NCBI RefSeq assembly: GCF_041432775.1
Contig: NZ_JAPWAG010000008.1
Location: 1 to 64,000, forward strand
Source: Pauljensenia sp902373545
GTDB lineage: Bacteria > Actinomycetota > Actinomycetes > Actinomycetales > Actinomycetaceae
Direction of reading: 5' to 3'
Length of the DNA stretch: 64,000 bases
The translations under genes and the position numbers were made by a program. Positions 1-8,424 of the stretch are shown here, one piece after another. How positions within the stretch are numbered: position 1 is the first letter of the stretch; each line of letters starts with the position of its first letter. The notes under the pieces are model-generated. The model ran no database searches. It was not told the origin of the DNA and saw only the letters and a program-made list of their open reading frames with translations.

Positions 1-63
1 CAACGATGCGATTTCAATGTTTGAAATACATGTCGGGGAATTACGTGCGACATTTTTGAGGAA
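1..63. repeat. Inverted-repeat element, partial copy cut by window edge
   Basis: This is one end of the element seen in full at 36005-36128. It has the ATTTCAATGTTTGAAAT dyad followed by the terminal GGAATTACGTGCGACATTT. The rest lies outside the window. The flank to about 145, including an AAGCAGAAGACAACTCAAG stretch, also matches the flank of the 36 kb copy, so the two loci share more than the element itself. Confidence 0.8.
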
Positions 64-497
64 CCATAACATGAGGCGCCGCAAAGACCCCACGCGGAAG
101 ACAGTCCAAGCAGAAGACAACTCAAGCCCAGAAGACCCCCACAACCCCGACAACCGCCACAAGCACGGGGGCGCTGCACCCATTATGTGGCGGTGCACCC
201 GTTACGTGGCGCTGCACCCGAACAGAAGAGGTGCATTGCCTACGGATCGGGTGCAGCACCCCAACAAACAAGAACAAACGCGGAACTGACACGACCCATC
301 CACTCCCTGCCGCACCCCTCCATGCGCAACTGGGCCCTACAGGTGGCAGGACGGGCACGCCGCCCACGCGGCCCACGCCGCCACCTGCACTCCGGCCCAC
401 TCCGGGGGATTCCAACACCTCCTATACCCTTACATGCGAAGAGCCGATTAACCCCGCCGGCCGCGCCGCGTCGCAACGGCAGTGAGCCGATCGCCCG
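64..497. other. Non-coding repeat-rich region
   Basis: I see no convincing gene here. Bases 171-246 are four degenerate 19-bp units (consensus near GCGCTGCACCCGTTACGTG). They are related, in opposite orientation, to the 19-bp array at 28121-28348. The next bases (about 232-290) match the reverse complement of about 28050-28110. Bases about 320-350 resemble the direct repeats at 12339 and 12691. Confidence 0.6.
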
Positions 498-1325
498 TCA
501 GGCGGGCCAGCCTGCGGGGTTCTCGGAAACGAGCGCGCGCACCAGGTTGGGGCCCTCCGCGGTGGCGAGGATGCCGCGATACTGGGGGCGGCACGCGAAG
601 CAGCCGATGGTGCGCTGGAGCTGTGCCGGCGTGAGGCTAAGGCACGTGATGTCGATGAGCGTGGGTGTCGGACTCGCCGTGGTCATGACGTGAGCGATGG
701 TGACGACGTCCCTTTTTACGGTTGGGTATTCGACGGCGGCGATGAAGGGGGCCTGATCCCAGGGGATGCGGATCGGCGTGGGGGAGAGCAGCGGGTGGAA
801 CTCCAGGTGGGTGGGGGACAGCGCCACAAGAGGGCCGTCGTGGATCGCGCGTGGCCGGTAGGCGGTGCCGCGGCGCATCGCGACAGCGCCGACAGCTCCA
901 GCAGCGCCCAAGGCCACGCACACGACGTCAAGGGCGGCGGTCAGAGAGGTGCCGGGGGAGGACGCGAGGATCGTGCGTGTGAGCGCAACAGAGATCAAGG
1001 AGACGGGGAACAGAGACAACAGCAGGAAGGTCTCCGCGGTGATCATGTAGATGGGGGCTGTCATCGGGGAGACGGTCACGGCTGCGTTGGAGAGGGTCAC
1101 AGTCGGCCCGCGGCGCTGCCTGCGGGACACTTCCCCGGCGAAGTACACGCGCGTCGCCGCCATGCCAACGAGGAGGTAGACCAGGAGCACGTAGAGGCTC
1201 AGGGGGCTGAGCCACAGGAGGAAGACGTTGAGCGCCGCCATGAAAACGTAAAGAAACGCGCTGACGGTCAAGAGAGCCGGAATCGACGACTGCGGAAGAA
1301 CTTCGTATTTGTTGGTCAGTAGCAT
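498..1325 (-). CDS. Four-helix membrane protein, tandem family member A
   Basis: Unknown membrane protein, about 275 residues from the chosen ATG, which has a purine-rich AGAAAGAAG upstream. An in-frame GTG at 1382 would add 19 residues and sit 8 bases from the upstream gene. Four hydrophobic segments fill the N-terminal half. They are followed by a cytoplasmic-looking domain with the family motif LSPTHLEFHPLL, then IRIPWDQAPFIAAVEYP. It is last in a two-gene operon with 1391-2179. The layout (two helix pairs, then a small beta-rich tail) recalls bacterial PH-like membrane proteins such as the YcxB group, but I cannot assign it firmly and no function is claimed. Confidence 0.75.
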   Translation of the reverse strand: MLLTNKYEVLPQSSIPALLTVSAFLYVFMAALNVFLLWLSPLSLYVLLVYLLVGMAATRVYFAGEVSRRQRRGPTVTLSNAAVTVSPMTAPIYMITAETFLLLSLFPVSLISVALTRTILASSPGTSLTAALDVVCVALGAAGAVGAVAMRRGTAYRPRAIHDGPLVALSPTHLEFHPLLSPTPIRIPWDQAPFIAAVEYPTVKRDVVTIAHVMTTASPTPTLIDITCLSLTPAQLQRTIGCFACRPQYRGILATAEGPNLVRALVSENPAGWPA

Positions 1326-1390
1326 CAGCGTCTTCTTTCTGTTGTGATCGGCGGACGTGTCATGGGTGCGCGACGAATACACATCTGCAG

Positions 1391-2179
1391 TTAGGGCGCT
1401 TGCAGGATCGCGCGGGCGAGGGCGACTCCCTCCGGCAGTGCGAGCGTTGCGAGCTTGTCCGGGTTATGTGCGAAGTAGTTGGTCAGGCGTTCCAGCCATG
1501 TGAACGGTATTGGCGTTCCCGTCATGTCGAAAACCAGCTTATCCTCGCTTCCGTCAATGGAGACGTACATCAGTGGGGCCTGGCCGAAGGTAGGGGTCAT
1601 AGGCTCGAAGCCCACGATCGTCGGATGCAGGTCCCACGGAATCTGCGCGGGGGAATCATCGACGAGGGGATGAATCTCGAGATGGTCGGGGGTCAGCCTG
1701 ATGATCGACCCTCTGTCCTTCATCGAGGGGTGGTACGTGGACGACATGTAGATGTAGTAGAACAGCACCGACACAAGGAGGCCCATGACGACGCTGATGA
1801 TGGAAGCCAGGATCGAGTGGGACAGCGCCACTTCGATGACGAGCGCGACCGGAGCGCATGAGATTCCGACAGCGCTGGAGATGCGCTGTGCCCGAAGAGC
1901 GGTCAGGGAAGGACGCACAGCCAGTCCAACGCCCTCGACGTGCGTGATCCAGCCACTGCCTCGGCGCGCAACCTGCCTGAGCGCGAGCACCGCGGATGCG
2001 ATGCCGAGGAACAAGCAGTAGACGGAGAAAAAGAGGGCGATGCCCACCGGTATCCGCGCCGTCAGGAAAGGGAAGATGAGGCCGACGATCGAGAAGAAGA
2101 TGGCGGGGCGTACCCAGTTGTTGGCCTTGGCGTGCGCCTTGTCCGCGTCCCACGTGCTGATGAGCCCGCTGTGTTCCAT
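1391..2179 (-). CDS. Four-helix membrane protein, tandem family member B
   Basis: Paralog of 498-1325, 2287-3111 and 3115-3891, about 262 residues. An AGGAG lies five bases before the chosen ATG at 2179. A directly preceding ATG at 2182 is possible but would be only two bases from the AGGAG. Helix pairs occur near residues 25-70 and 100-150. The tail carries LTPDHLEIHPLV, QIPWDLHPTIVGFEP and a C-terminal LTNYFAHNPDKLATLALPEG motif shared with members C and D. First gene of a B-A operon. Its leader and -10 region are nearly the same as those of member D, so an operon-sized duplication is likely. Function unknown. Confidence 0.8.
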   Translation of the reverse strand: MEHSGLISTWDADKAHAKANNWVRPAIFFSIVGLIFPFLTARIPVGIALFFSVYCLFLGIASAVLALRQVARRGSGWITHVEGVGLAVRPSLTALRAQRISSAVGISCAPVALVIEVALSHSILASIISVVMGLLVSVLFYYIYMSSTYHPSMKDRGSIIRLTPDHLEIHPLVDDSPAQIPWDLHPTIVGFEPMTPTFGQAPLMYVSIDGSEDKLVFDMTGTPIPFTWLERLTNYFAHNPDKLATLALPEGVALARAILQAP

Positions 2180-2198
2180 CATGTCTCCTTCGTCGTTG

Positions 2199-2216
2199 AC
2201 ATATCAGCATATGTCA
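2199..2216 (-). promoter_or_regulatory. Promoter and dyad upstream of member B
   Basis: On the minus strand TATGCT (2206-2211) is a good TANNNT -10 box, about 27 bases before the start codon. It lies inside a perfect inverted repeat GACATA-N6-TATGTC, which could be an operator. The same -10 and following bases recur upstream of 3891. Confidence 0.5.
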
Positions 2217-2286
2217 TGCGGTCAGGTCGCGCTGGCGGTTCCCCGGCCTCGTCGTGGGGATCCATCGAGAGGTCGGGGCCCGCGTC

Positions 2287-3111
2287 TCAGGCGTCCGGGT
2301 CCTGCCCTCGCAGGAGCGCGCGCACCACGTCGACGCCGGTCTCGGTGCCGAGAACGCGCCGCCGCCGGGGGTTGGAGGCGAAATAGTCAATAAGTCGCTC
2401 GATCGCGACGTAGGAGAGCCCCGGGTCGCTGAAGCGAAGCCATAGGACGCTATCTTCGCCATCCTTGGTGCAGTGAATGGCGGTCGCTCCCTTGATGGTC
2501 TCACCCATGCCAACGATATAGCTCCAGGCGACCGTCTCGATACGAGGGACGAAGTCTTTCTCGGCGATTGCGAAACCATCGGGGACGAGAATAATCATTT
2601 GCACATGTGCGCCATGTTCACGCGGAAAGTAAACATCTGGGACTTTCACGAGTAGATAGATGATGAGAAAGCCCGTGCCGAGCGACATGAGGAAGCCATT
2701 CTTTGTGCTCGACGAGAATGCGAGAGGAATGAGGGAGATAGCAATGCCGCTCAAGCCCCATGCGATGCCGGCAGCACGACTCCGGGCAAAGGTGGTGTCC
2801 CCTGTGATCAGTAGCTCGGTGACCGTGCGTTCCTCCTGGCGCGACGTAATGGCAGCGATCCTCGGCCGGCGGCTGGGTGCGCGCGAGTAGGCAACAGCGG
2901 CTGGAATGAAGGCGACGAGGAGAATGCAGACGATAGCGAGCCCGTAACGCAGGCCGAGGGCGGGGAAGTCGAGTGCGATGAGCGCAACGAAGACAAGTGC
3001 TGCCGCGACTCCGACGGCATAGAAGCACGCGGGGACGATCCATGCTCGGCGCATGATGGCATCGGCTTGTGCTGGGGTGAGAGGTCGGCGGATGAGGGTT
3101 AGGGGGAGCAT
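2287..3111 (-). CDS. Four-helix membrane protein, divergent family member C
   Basis: About 274 residues and the most divergent of the four tandem paralogs. Hydrophobic pairs sit near residues 28-75 and 115-160. The C-terminal part keeps the family layout: VQMIILVPDGFAIAEKDF in place of the LxPDHLxIHPL motif, then IERLIDYFASNPRRRRVLGT, which matches the ends of B and D. The ATG lies three bases after the stop codon of 3115-3891, so translation is probably coupled. It lacks the IPWD motif of the others. Function unknown. The shared tail suggests a common ligand or partner, which is inference only. Confidence 0.78.
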   Translation of the reverse strand: MLPLTLIRRPLTPAQADAIMRRAWIVPACFYAVGVAAALVFVALIALDFPALGLRYGLAIVCILLVAFIPAAVAYSRAPSRRPRIAAITSRQEERTVTELLITGDTTFARSRAAGIAWGLSGIAISLIPLAFSSSTKNGFLMSLGTGFLIIYLLVKVPDVYFPREHGAHVQMIILVPDGFAIAEKDFVPRIETVAWSYIVGMGETIKGATAIHCTKDGEDSVLWLRFSDPGLSYVAIERLIDYFASNPRRRRVLGTETGVDVVRALLRGQDPDA

Positions 3112-3114
3112 GGG

Positions 3115-3891
3115 CTAGCCTGCCGTCAGGATGTCGGCGATGAGCTGCGGGCCCTGCGGTGTTCCGAGCGTTGCTCGATCCTCTGGATGAGCGACAAAGT
3201 GGTTCATGAGCCGCGCGAGTTGCCAGTAGCAGATGGACATCCCCCTCATCTCGAAAACGAACGCATCCTCGGAGTCTCGGGTGGATACGTGCATCAACTG
3301 GTGTGGCTCATTGGCGGCGACGAAAAGCTCGAAACCCTCAATCTGGGGGTTGCGATCCCAACGGATACGTGTCGGGTTGTCGTGCAGGAGGGGCTGAATC
3401 GACAGGTGATCGGGGCCGAGCGTGATCAGTGGCGACCGGTGAATGCGTGAGGGACGATACTCCGTCATCTTGAGCATTGTGTACCCGAGGAATGAATACG
3501 AAAAGCCCAGGATCAAGCCGCTCATGGCGTCTGGATGAATGAGGAACAGAAGGAGGGCGATGGGGCCGCAGCTCATCAAGAACACGGAGCTGATCGACGA
3601 GACGTAGAAGGGGAAAATAAATGGGTAGAGGGCGATCCCTTCCGGCTCGACGTGCATGAGGACTCCACGGCGCTGTCGAGTGATGTCCGCGAAGCCGAGT
3701 GTCAGGAAAACGAGCGCGAGGAGAATCGGAACTGCGACGAAAAAGAACGTGTAGGCGATCGGAAAAACACTGCGGATGCAGAAAAAGAAGACTGCAAAAC
3801 CAGCGCAAATGGCGGCGGTAACAAAGCAGGTGCGCGCCTGCGACAGCCGCTCGTCCGCATCGGACACGCTACGCAATGAACTGTCCGCCAT
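3115..3891 (-). CDS. Four-helix membrane protein, tandem family member D
   Basis: About 258 residues, starting at the ATG that follows a GAAGGAG Shine-Dalgarno. A longer in-frame extension upstream has no support. Four hydrophobic segments (near residues 18-60 and 80-140) precede a tail with LGPDHLSIQPLL, IRWDRNPQIEGFEL and LMNHFVAHPEDRATLGTPQG. First gene of a D-C operon. It is closest to member B in both sequence and leader. Nothing shows an enzyme active site, so a sensing or scaffold role is as likely as transport. Confidence 0.8.
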   Translation of the reverse strand: MADSSLRSVSDADERLSQARTCFVTAAICAGFAVFFFCIRSVFPIAYTFFFVAVPILLALVFLTLGFADITRQRRGVLMHVEPEGIALYPFIFPFYVSSISSVFLMSCGPIALLLFLIHPDAMSGLILGFSYSFLGYTMLKMTEYRPSRIHRSPLITLGPDHLSIQPLLHDNPTRIRWDRNPQIEGFELFVAANEPHQLMHVSTRDSEDAFVFEMRGMSICYWQLARLMNHFVAHPEDRATLGTPQGPQLIADILTAG

Positions 3892-3918
3892 CGTCTTCTC
3901 CTTCGTCGTTGACATCCC

Positions 3919-3924
3919 AGCATA
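3919..3924 (-). promoter_or_regulatory. Promoter -10 upstream of member D
   Basis: TATGCT on the minus strand, with the same spacing to the GAAGGAG leader as in member B (2206-2211). Roughly 50 bases around it match the member B upstream region with few changes. Confidence 0.5.
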
Positions 3925-4005
3925 TGACATGCGGTCAGGACGCGCTGGAGCTTCCAGGCCTTGGCCCCCGCGCGGCCCCGCGAGAGGCGGTGACCTAAAA
4001 CATGG

Positions 4006-4011
4006 TAGGTT
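4006..4011 (+). promoter_or_regulatory. Promoter -10 of the MFS transporter
   Basis: TAGGTT fits the TANNNT -10 pattern used by other genes in the window. Transcription would begin near 4018 and give a leader of about 48 bases containing AAGGAG before the ATG. Confidence 0.45.
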
Positions 4012-4065
4012 CACCTTGGACGCACACGCGCCTCCGAGCACTCCCCATCGAAGGAGCCCGATCCC

Positions 4066-5415
4066 ATGAGCACAACGCCCACCACCCCACACCGCGTGAT
4101 TACGCGCCAAGTCGTCGAATGGGCGGCCTGGGACTGGGGCAGCGCCGCCTTCAACGCGGTCGCCACGACCTTCGTGTTCACGACCTACCTGACCACCAAC
4201 GGCGTCTTCACCGACCATGGGACCGCCTCAAGCTGGCTCAGCATCGGCATGACTATCGCGGGCCTGTTCATCGCGCTCCTCGCACCCATCACGGGTCAGC
4301 GCGCCGATCGACGAGGCCGTGGCGGGGTCTGGCTCGGATGGTTCACCGGGGCGGTTGTCCTGTGCATGCTCGCCATGTACTTCGTCCACCCCGAGTCGGT
4401 GCTCGGACCCAAGGGTGCCCTCATGCTCGGCATCGCCCTGCTGGGCCTGGGCAACGTGTTCTTCGAGTTCGCCTCCGTGAACTACAACGCGATGCTCAAC
4501 CACCTGGGCGAGAAGGAGGACCGCGGCAAGATTTCAGGCTTCGGCTGGGCGTCCGGCTACATCGGCGGTATCGTCCTGCTGCTCATCCTCTACGTGGGCC
4601 TCATCGGCACCAACCTGCTCGGCGTCCCCACGGACGAGTACCTGCCGATCCGTATCTCCATGGTGATCGCGGCCCTGTGGCTGGGCGGCTTCGCGATCCC
4701 CGTCCTGCTCAACCCCCCGCTGCCCGCGAAGGTGTCGACCGGGGATGAGCACGAGTCGATCATTGACTCCTACAAGCTCCTGTGGCGCACGATCGTCACC
4801 CTCAAGCGCGAGGCCCCGCACACCCTCTTCTTCCTCATCGCCTCCGCCTTCTTCCGCGACGGCCTGGCGGGCGTGTTCACCTTCGGCGCGGTCCTGGCCA
4901 AGACGGCCTTCGGCTTCAGCGCGGGTGACGTCATGATCTTCGCGATCGCCGCGAACATCGTCGCTGGCCTGGCCACCGTCGCCTTCGGCTGGGTGGACGA
5001 CAAGATCGGCCCGAAGAAAGTCATCATCCTGTCGCTGTCCGCCATGGTCGTCGCCGGCTTTGGCGTCTTCTTCCTCCACGCCCGCGGCCCCATCGTGTTC
5101 TGGACCCTGGGCCTGGCCCTGTGCGTCTTCGTGGGCCCCACTCAGTCCGCGTCGCGCTCCTTCCTGTCGCGCATCATCCCCGCCGGGCGCGAGGGCGAGG
5201 TCTTCGGCCTCTACGCGACGACCGGCCGCGCCGTATCCTTCATGGCCCCCGCCATGTACGGCCTCTTCCTGTTCATCGGCAAGGCCCTCACGCCCGCCGG
5301 CGAGGACTACACCTACTGGGGCATCCTCGGCATCATGCTGATCCTCCTCGTGGGCCTGGGCCTGACCATCCCCGTGAAGGCGGACCGCGCCACCCTCCAC
5401 CACATGGAGGGCTGA
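4066..5415 (+). CDS. MFS transporter, UMF1 / Atg22-like family
   Basis: A 449-residue polytopic membrane protein with twelve hydrophobic segments, the usual size of bacterial UMF1-type major facilitator proteins. The family-like stretch NYNAMLNHL followed by RGKISGFGWASGYIGG is in the first half (about residues 143-170), and a cytoplasmic loop near residues 225-250 separates the halves. The start ATG has AAGGAG nine bases upstream. Substrate cannot be told from sequence; the family includes amino-acid effluxers in yeast vacuoles and many unassigned bacterial members. It converges on the minus-strand ten-gene array, with a hairpin between them. The word GACGAGGCCGTGGC occurs within it at 4310. 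Confidence 0.88.
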   Translation: MSTTPTTPHRVITRQVVEWAAWDWGSAAFNAVATTFVFTTYLTTNGVFTDHGTASSWLSIGMTIAGLFIALLAPITGQRADRRGRGGVWLGWFTGAVVLCMLAMYFVHPESVLGPKGALMLGIALLGLGNVFFEFASVNYNAMLNHLGEKEDRGKISGFGWASGYIGGIVLLLILYVGLIGTNLLGVPTDEYLPIRISMVIAALWLGGFAIPVLLNPPLPAKVSTGDEHESIIDSYKLLWRTIVTLKREAPHTLFFLIASAFFRDGLAGVFTFGAVLAKTAFGFSAGDVMIFAIAANIVAGLATVAFGWVDDKIGPKKVIILSLSAMVVAGFGVFFLHARGPIVFWTLGLALCVFVGPTQSASRSFLSRIIPAGREGEVFGLYATTGRAVSFMAPAMYGLFLFIGKALTPAGEDYTYWGILGIMLILLVGLGLTIPVKADRATLHHMEG

Positions 5416-5482
5416 GCGCCCAGGGGCACGAGGCCGCCCAGGCGCGCCCCGGCCTCGTCCCCAAGGGCCCTGCGCCACACAC

Positions 5483-5528
5483 ATCGTCCCCGACGCGACC
5501 GAGCATGTCTTCGGCCGTCGGGGACGAT
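5483..5528. terminator. Bidirectional hairpin between MFS gene and ten-gene array
   Basis: The 13-base arms ATCGTCCCCGACG and CGTCGGGGACGAT pair perfectly around a 20-base loop, between two convergent genes. A near copy, including most of the loop, lies at 13092-13143 after another array gene. A weaker GAGGCC/GGCCTC hairpin sits just before it (about 5429-5458). Confidence 0.7.
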
Positions 5529-5544
5529 TCCGTATCCGGGCAGC

Positions 5545-6972
5545 CTACGGGGAGGCCGGAGTGAAGGCGGTGAGCGTCTCGTTGCCCGACGCGATGAGCA
5601 GGTCATCGTAGGCCCACGCGATCGTCGACGCAGCGTTGAGTTTCGACGATACGTACGTCGCCTGCTCCTCCATGCCGAAAAAGAACGAGTCCCCCAGAGC
5701 GGAACTGACGCTTCGTACGTACGCCGCCGAGCCGTCGGCGGAGGCGCGCACGACCTGGGGGTCAAAGCCCTGCGGATACAAGGCCTGCGTCGGGAAACTA
5801 TCCCCCGGATTGATGTCGGTCGTATCGCCGCCGTCGGTGGGGGTGAGTGTCAGGACCAGCGCGGTGCCCGGGGAAGAACCCGGACACTGGACGCTCGCCG
5901 TCGTCCACGGCGCGACGCCGCTCGTCAGGAAACCACCCAGCTCCTCCAGGGTGGGGACTCGCCCGTCTGCCGCCGGCACGCGCGTCAACTCAGCCCCGGC
6001 CTCGTAGGTCCCAACCACCGCCCCCGCAGCGCTGTACGCCGTGGAGGAGCCCTCGCCCGAGACGAGCACCCCGTCGCTGGCCAGGGTCACCATGGGGGAC
6101 AGCGCCCCATCCGGCGCGGGAGCCTCCCCGAGCGTCGTGACCTCTCCCGTGCGGGGATGAACGACCTGCGGGGCCTCGTGCGCCACGTCCACCGGGACGA
6201 CGACGGTGGCCTCGTCGCCGCTGCCGACAACGGCGCTCGCGGGCGTCGTGAGGAGCGAGGGGCTCAGACCCGCGCGGCTTTGGGGCGAGGTCGTGGCGGA
6301 CCACAGCTGCGTCCACTCGCCCGCGTTGAACTGCCAGCCCGCGCAGGCCTCGACGGTGTCGCAGGTGACCAGGACGTCGTCGACCACCCCCATCGCCAGG
6401 GCCGCCCCCCAGGGGGCCGCCGTCAACGTTGAGCTCTCCCTGTCCACGACAAGGCCGCTGAAGAAGATGTGGTCCTGCGTCGAGGCCGAGGCCGGGGCCG
6501 CGTAGGGGAGGATCCGGTCCGGCTTGGGGCCGCTCGTGGTCCACAGAATGGTCGGATTGACGCCGGAGATGTCGTAGGCGGACAGGGTCGAGGTCGCCTC
6601 ATCACCGATGCCGTAGGTGAGCACGTACAGCGTGGATCCCTCGACGAGGAGCTGGGCGGGCACCGCGGACGGCGCGATGTCCAGGGTCCACGCGGTCGCC
6701 ACCCCCGAATTCCATGTGGGGGACAGGGTGTTCGTGTTGGTCGCCTGTCCGTGATACCCACGCACCTGCGAATCCGCCAACAGCTCAACCCCCGCCGCTC
6801 GTATGTCACTGTGCGGCACGGGGTAGGGTGCCGGGCCCAGGTAGAGGCGCGCAATGAGGCCAAGGACGACGCCGAGGACCGTCAGGAGGCCGAACTTGGC
6901 CAGGGGGGAAAGGCCCCGTTTGCGCGCCGAGGACGCATCGGAGAAGTCACCCGGAGGGTCGATGAACGTCAC
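5545..6972 (-). CDS. Membrane-anchored beta-propeller-like protein, array copy 1
   Basis: Short-tailed member of the ten-copy family, 475 residues, GTG start. A cytoplasmic tail of about 24 residues precedes one helix (about 25-46). The extracellular part opens with GYHGQATNTNTLSPTW and contains VEGSTLYVLTYG, YDISGVNPTILWTTSGP and the conserved cysteine pair VTCDTVEACAGW. Repeated short 'DG-VLV' and 'EGSTLY' strands suggest a PQQ/WD-like propeller, but no blade count is certain. Last gene of the 10017-5545 operon (33-base gap to the gene before it). It is the closest relative of 13157-14584, and both are followed by the same hairpin. Function unknown. Confidence 0.85.
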   Translation of the reverse strand: MTFIDPPGDFSDASSARKRGLSPLAKFGLLTVLGVVLGLIARLYLGPAPYPVPHSDIRAAGVELLADSQVRGYHGQATNTNTLSPTWNSGVATAWTLDIAPSAVPAQLLVEGSTLYVLTYGIGDEATSTLSAYDISGVNPTILWTTSGPKPDRILPYAAPASASTQDHIFFSGLVVDRESSTLTAAPWGAALAMGVVDDVLVTCDTVEACAGWQFNAGEWTQLWSATTSPQSRAGLSPSLLTTPASAVVGSGDEATVVVPVDVAHEAPQVVHPRTGEVTTLGEAPAPDGALSPMVTLASDGVLVSGEGSSTAYSAAGAVVGTYEAGAELTRVPAADGRVPTLEELGGFLTSGVAPWTTASVQCPGSSPGTALVLTLTPTDGGDTTDINPGDSFPTQALYPQGFDPQVVRASADGSAAYVRSVSSALGDSFFFGMEEQATYVSSKLNAASTIAWAYDDLLIASGNETLTAFTPASP

Positions 6973-7005
6973 GTCAACTCTTTTCTGTCGCAGGGGCCGA
7001 CTCGG

Positions 7006-8397
7006 TCACGGGTTCGTCGGTGTGAAGGCCACGATGCCGCTGTTCGTGACGCCGACGACGAGGTCGTCGAACACCCACGTGAGCGCCGTGGCGGAGGTGA
7101 GTTCGGCCGATCCGTGCGCGACCTGCCCCGACACGTCGAAAAACAGTTTCGTGTGCGTGCCCTCGTCTTTTTCGGCGTAGAGCACCGAGCCGTCGGAACT
7201 GGCGCGCACCTGAGCGGGCCAAAACTGCGGGATGGTGGTGGCCAGATCGTTCTTGTTGGGATCCAGATCGTGAATGGCACTGGCGTCGGTGAGCTCCATT
7301 GTCAGCACGAAGCGGGGGTGATTCGCGCTGATGGGAGGGACCCTCACCGTCGCGGTCGACCACGCGGGGACCCCGCCGTCCAGGAAGGCGCCCAGTTCGG
7401 ACACGGTGGGGACGCGCCCGTCGCGCGTCGGTGTCCTGTGTACCTCCGAGCGCGACTGCGCGCCCACGACAAAGCCCTCGGCGTCGTAGAGCACCGCCGT
7501 GTTCCGGTCCGCGACGACGAGGCCGTCGCTGGCGAGTATCAGGTCGCGGGGCCTTGCCGCGGACTGGGCGTGAGGGTCGGCCAGGTTCGTGATCCTCCCG
7601 GTGCGCGGGTCGAGGATCTGCGGCGGATGAAGGGACAGGTCGATGGGCAAGACGACGGATGCGTTCTCGCCGGTGCCGATCACGGGCCTCTCGGGGTAGG
7701 TGATCTGCTCGTCCGTGGGCTTTTCTGTGGTCTGGGGGCCGGTGGCGGAGCTCCACGTGAGCTCCCACGAGGATGCCTCCAACGTCCAACCGGAGCAGGC
7801 CTCGTTACCGTCGCAGACCACGACGGTATCCCCGACGGCCGTCAGAGCGTGCTCGTCCTTCCACGGCACGAGGGACAGCGCGCCCGTCGTCGTATCGACG
7901 ACCAGTCGGTCGATGATCAGGAGGTGTGCGACGGGAACCACGTGGGACGCAACGAAGGAGGGCGGCGCCGTGCCCGCCGTGCTCCACAACTCGCGGGGCT
8001 GGTCTCCAGAGACGTCGTAGGCCACGACGGTGATATCGAGGGAATGATGGTCCTGGGACTGGAAGAGGGCGTACAGGGTGGTGCCCTGCGCGTAGATGAG
8101 CGGCTTGGGGCCGATGCCCGTCACCTCGTAGGGGATCCTCCACGCGGTTGTGACGCCGAAGGCCCAGGTGGGGGAAATCGCGCCCGTGGCCTCCCCGTTC
8201 CCGGAGTAGCCGACGGCGGGCTGGGGGTCGTAGGATCGCTGCTTGTCCGCGTGGGGCGTGGGAATGCTCCGCTGGAAGCTGACGATGATGACGACGACCG
8301 CGACGACGAGCAGGACGAGGGCGCCGGCGAGCAGGGGTGCGCCCGCGCGGCGCAGAGGCCTCGCTGTCGGTGCGCGCTCGGGCGTGCGATCGCTCAT
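7006..8397 (-). CDS. Membrane-anchored beta-propeller-like protein, array copy 2
   Basis: 463 residues. The ATG is preceded by GAAGGAGCG, so this internal operon gene uses an ordinary ribosome-binding site, unlike the promoter-proximal copies. The tail is short (about 20 residues) and the helix is near residues 21-42. The outer domain begins GYSGNGEATGAISPTW and keeps the cysteine pair (VVVCDGNEACSGW) and an end near LTWVFDDLVVGVTNSG. It lacks the second cysteine pair of the long-tailed copies. It lies between array copies 3 and 1, with gaps of 27 and 33 bases. Best relative in the window is 14649-16112. Role unknown. Confidence 0.85.
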   Translation of the reverse strand: MSDRTPERAPTARPLRRAGAPLLAGALVLLVVAVVVIIVSFQRSIPTPHADKQRSYDPQPAVGYSGNGEATGAISPTWAFGVTTAWRIPYEVTGIGPKPLIYAQGTTLYALFQSQDHHSLDITVVAYDVSGDQPRELWSTAGTAPPSFVASHVVPVAHLLIIDRLVVDTTTGALSLVPWKDEHALTAVGDTVVVCDGNEACSGWTLEASSWELTWSSATGPQTTEKPTDEQITYPERPVIGTGENASVVLPIDLSLHPPQILDPRTGRITNLADPHAQSAARPRDLILASDGLVVADRNTAVLYDAEGFVVGAQSRSEVHRTPTRDGRVPTVSELGAFLDGGVPAWSTATVRVPPISANHPRFVLTMELTDASAIHDLDPNKNDLATTIPQFWPAQVRASSDGSVLYAEKDEGTHTKLFFDVSGQVAHGSAELTSATALTWVFDDLVVGVTNSGIVAFTPTNP

Positions 8398-8424
8398 GGG
8401 ACGCTCCTTCGCTGTGGAACGAGG

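Noticed and set aside
498..1382. Longer GTG start for membrane protein A
   Set aside because: No ribosome-binding site before 1382; the ATG at 1325 has one and gives an N-terminus of the same length as its paralogs. Not excluded.
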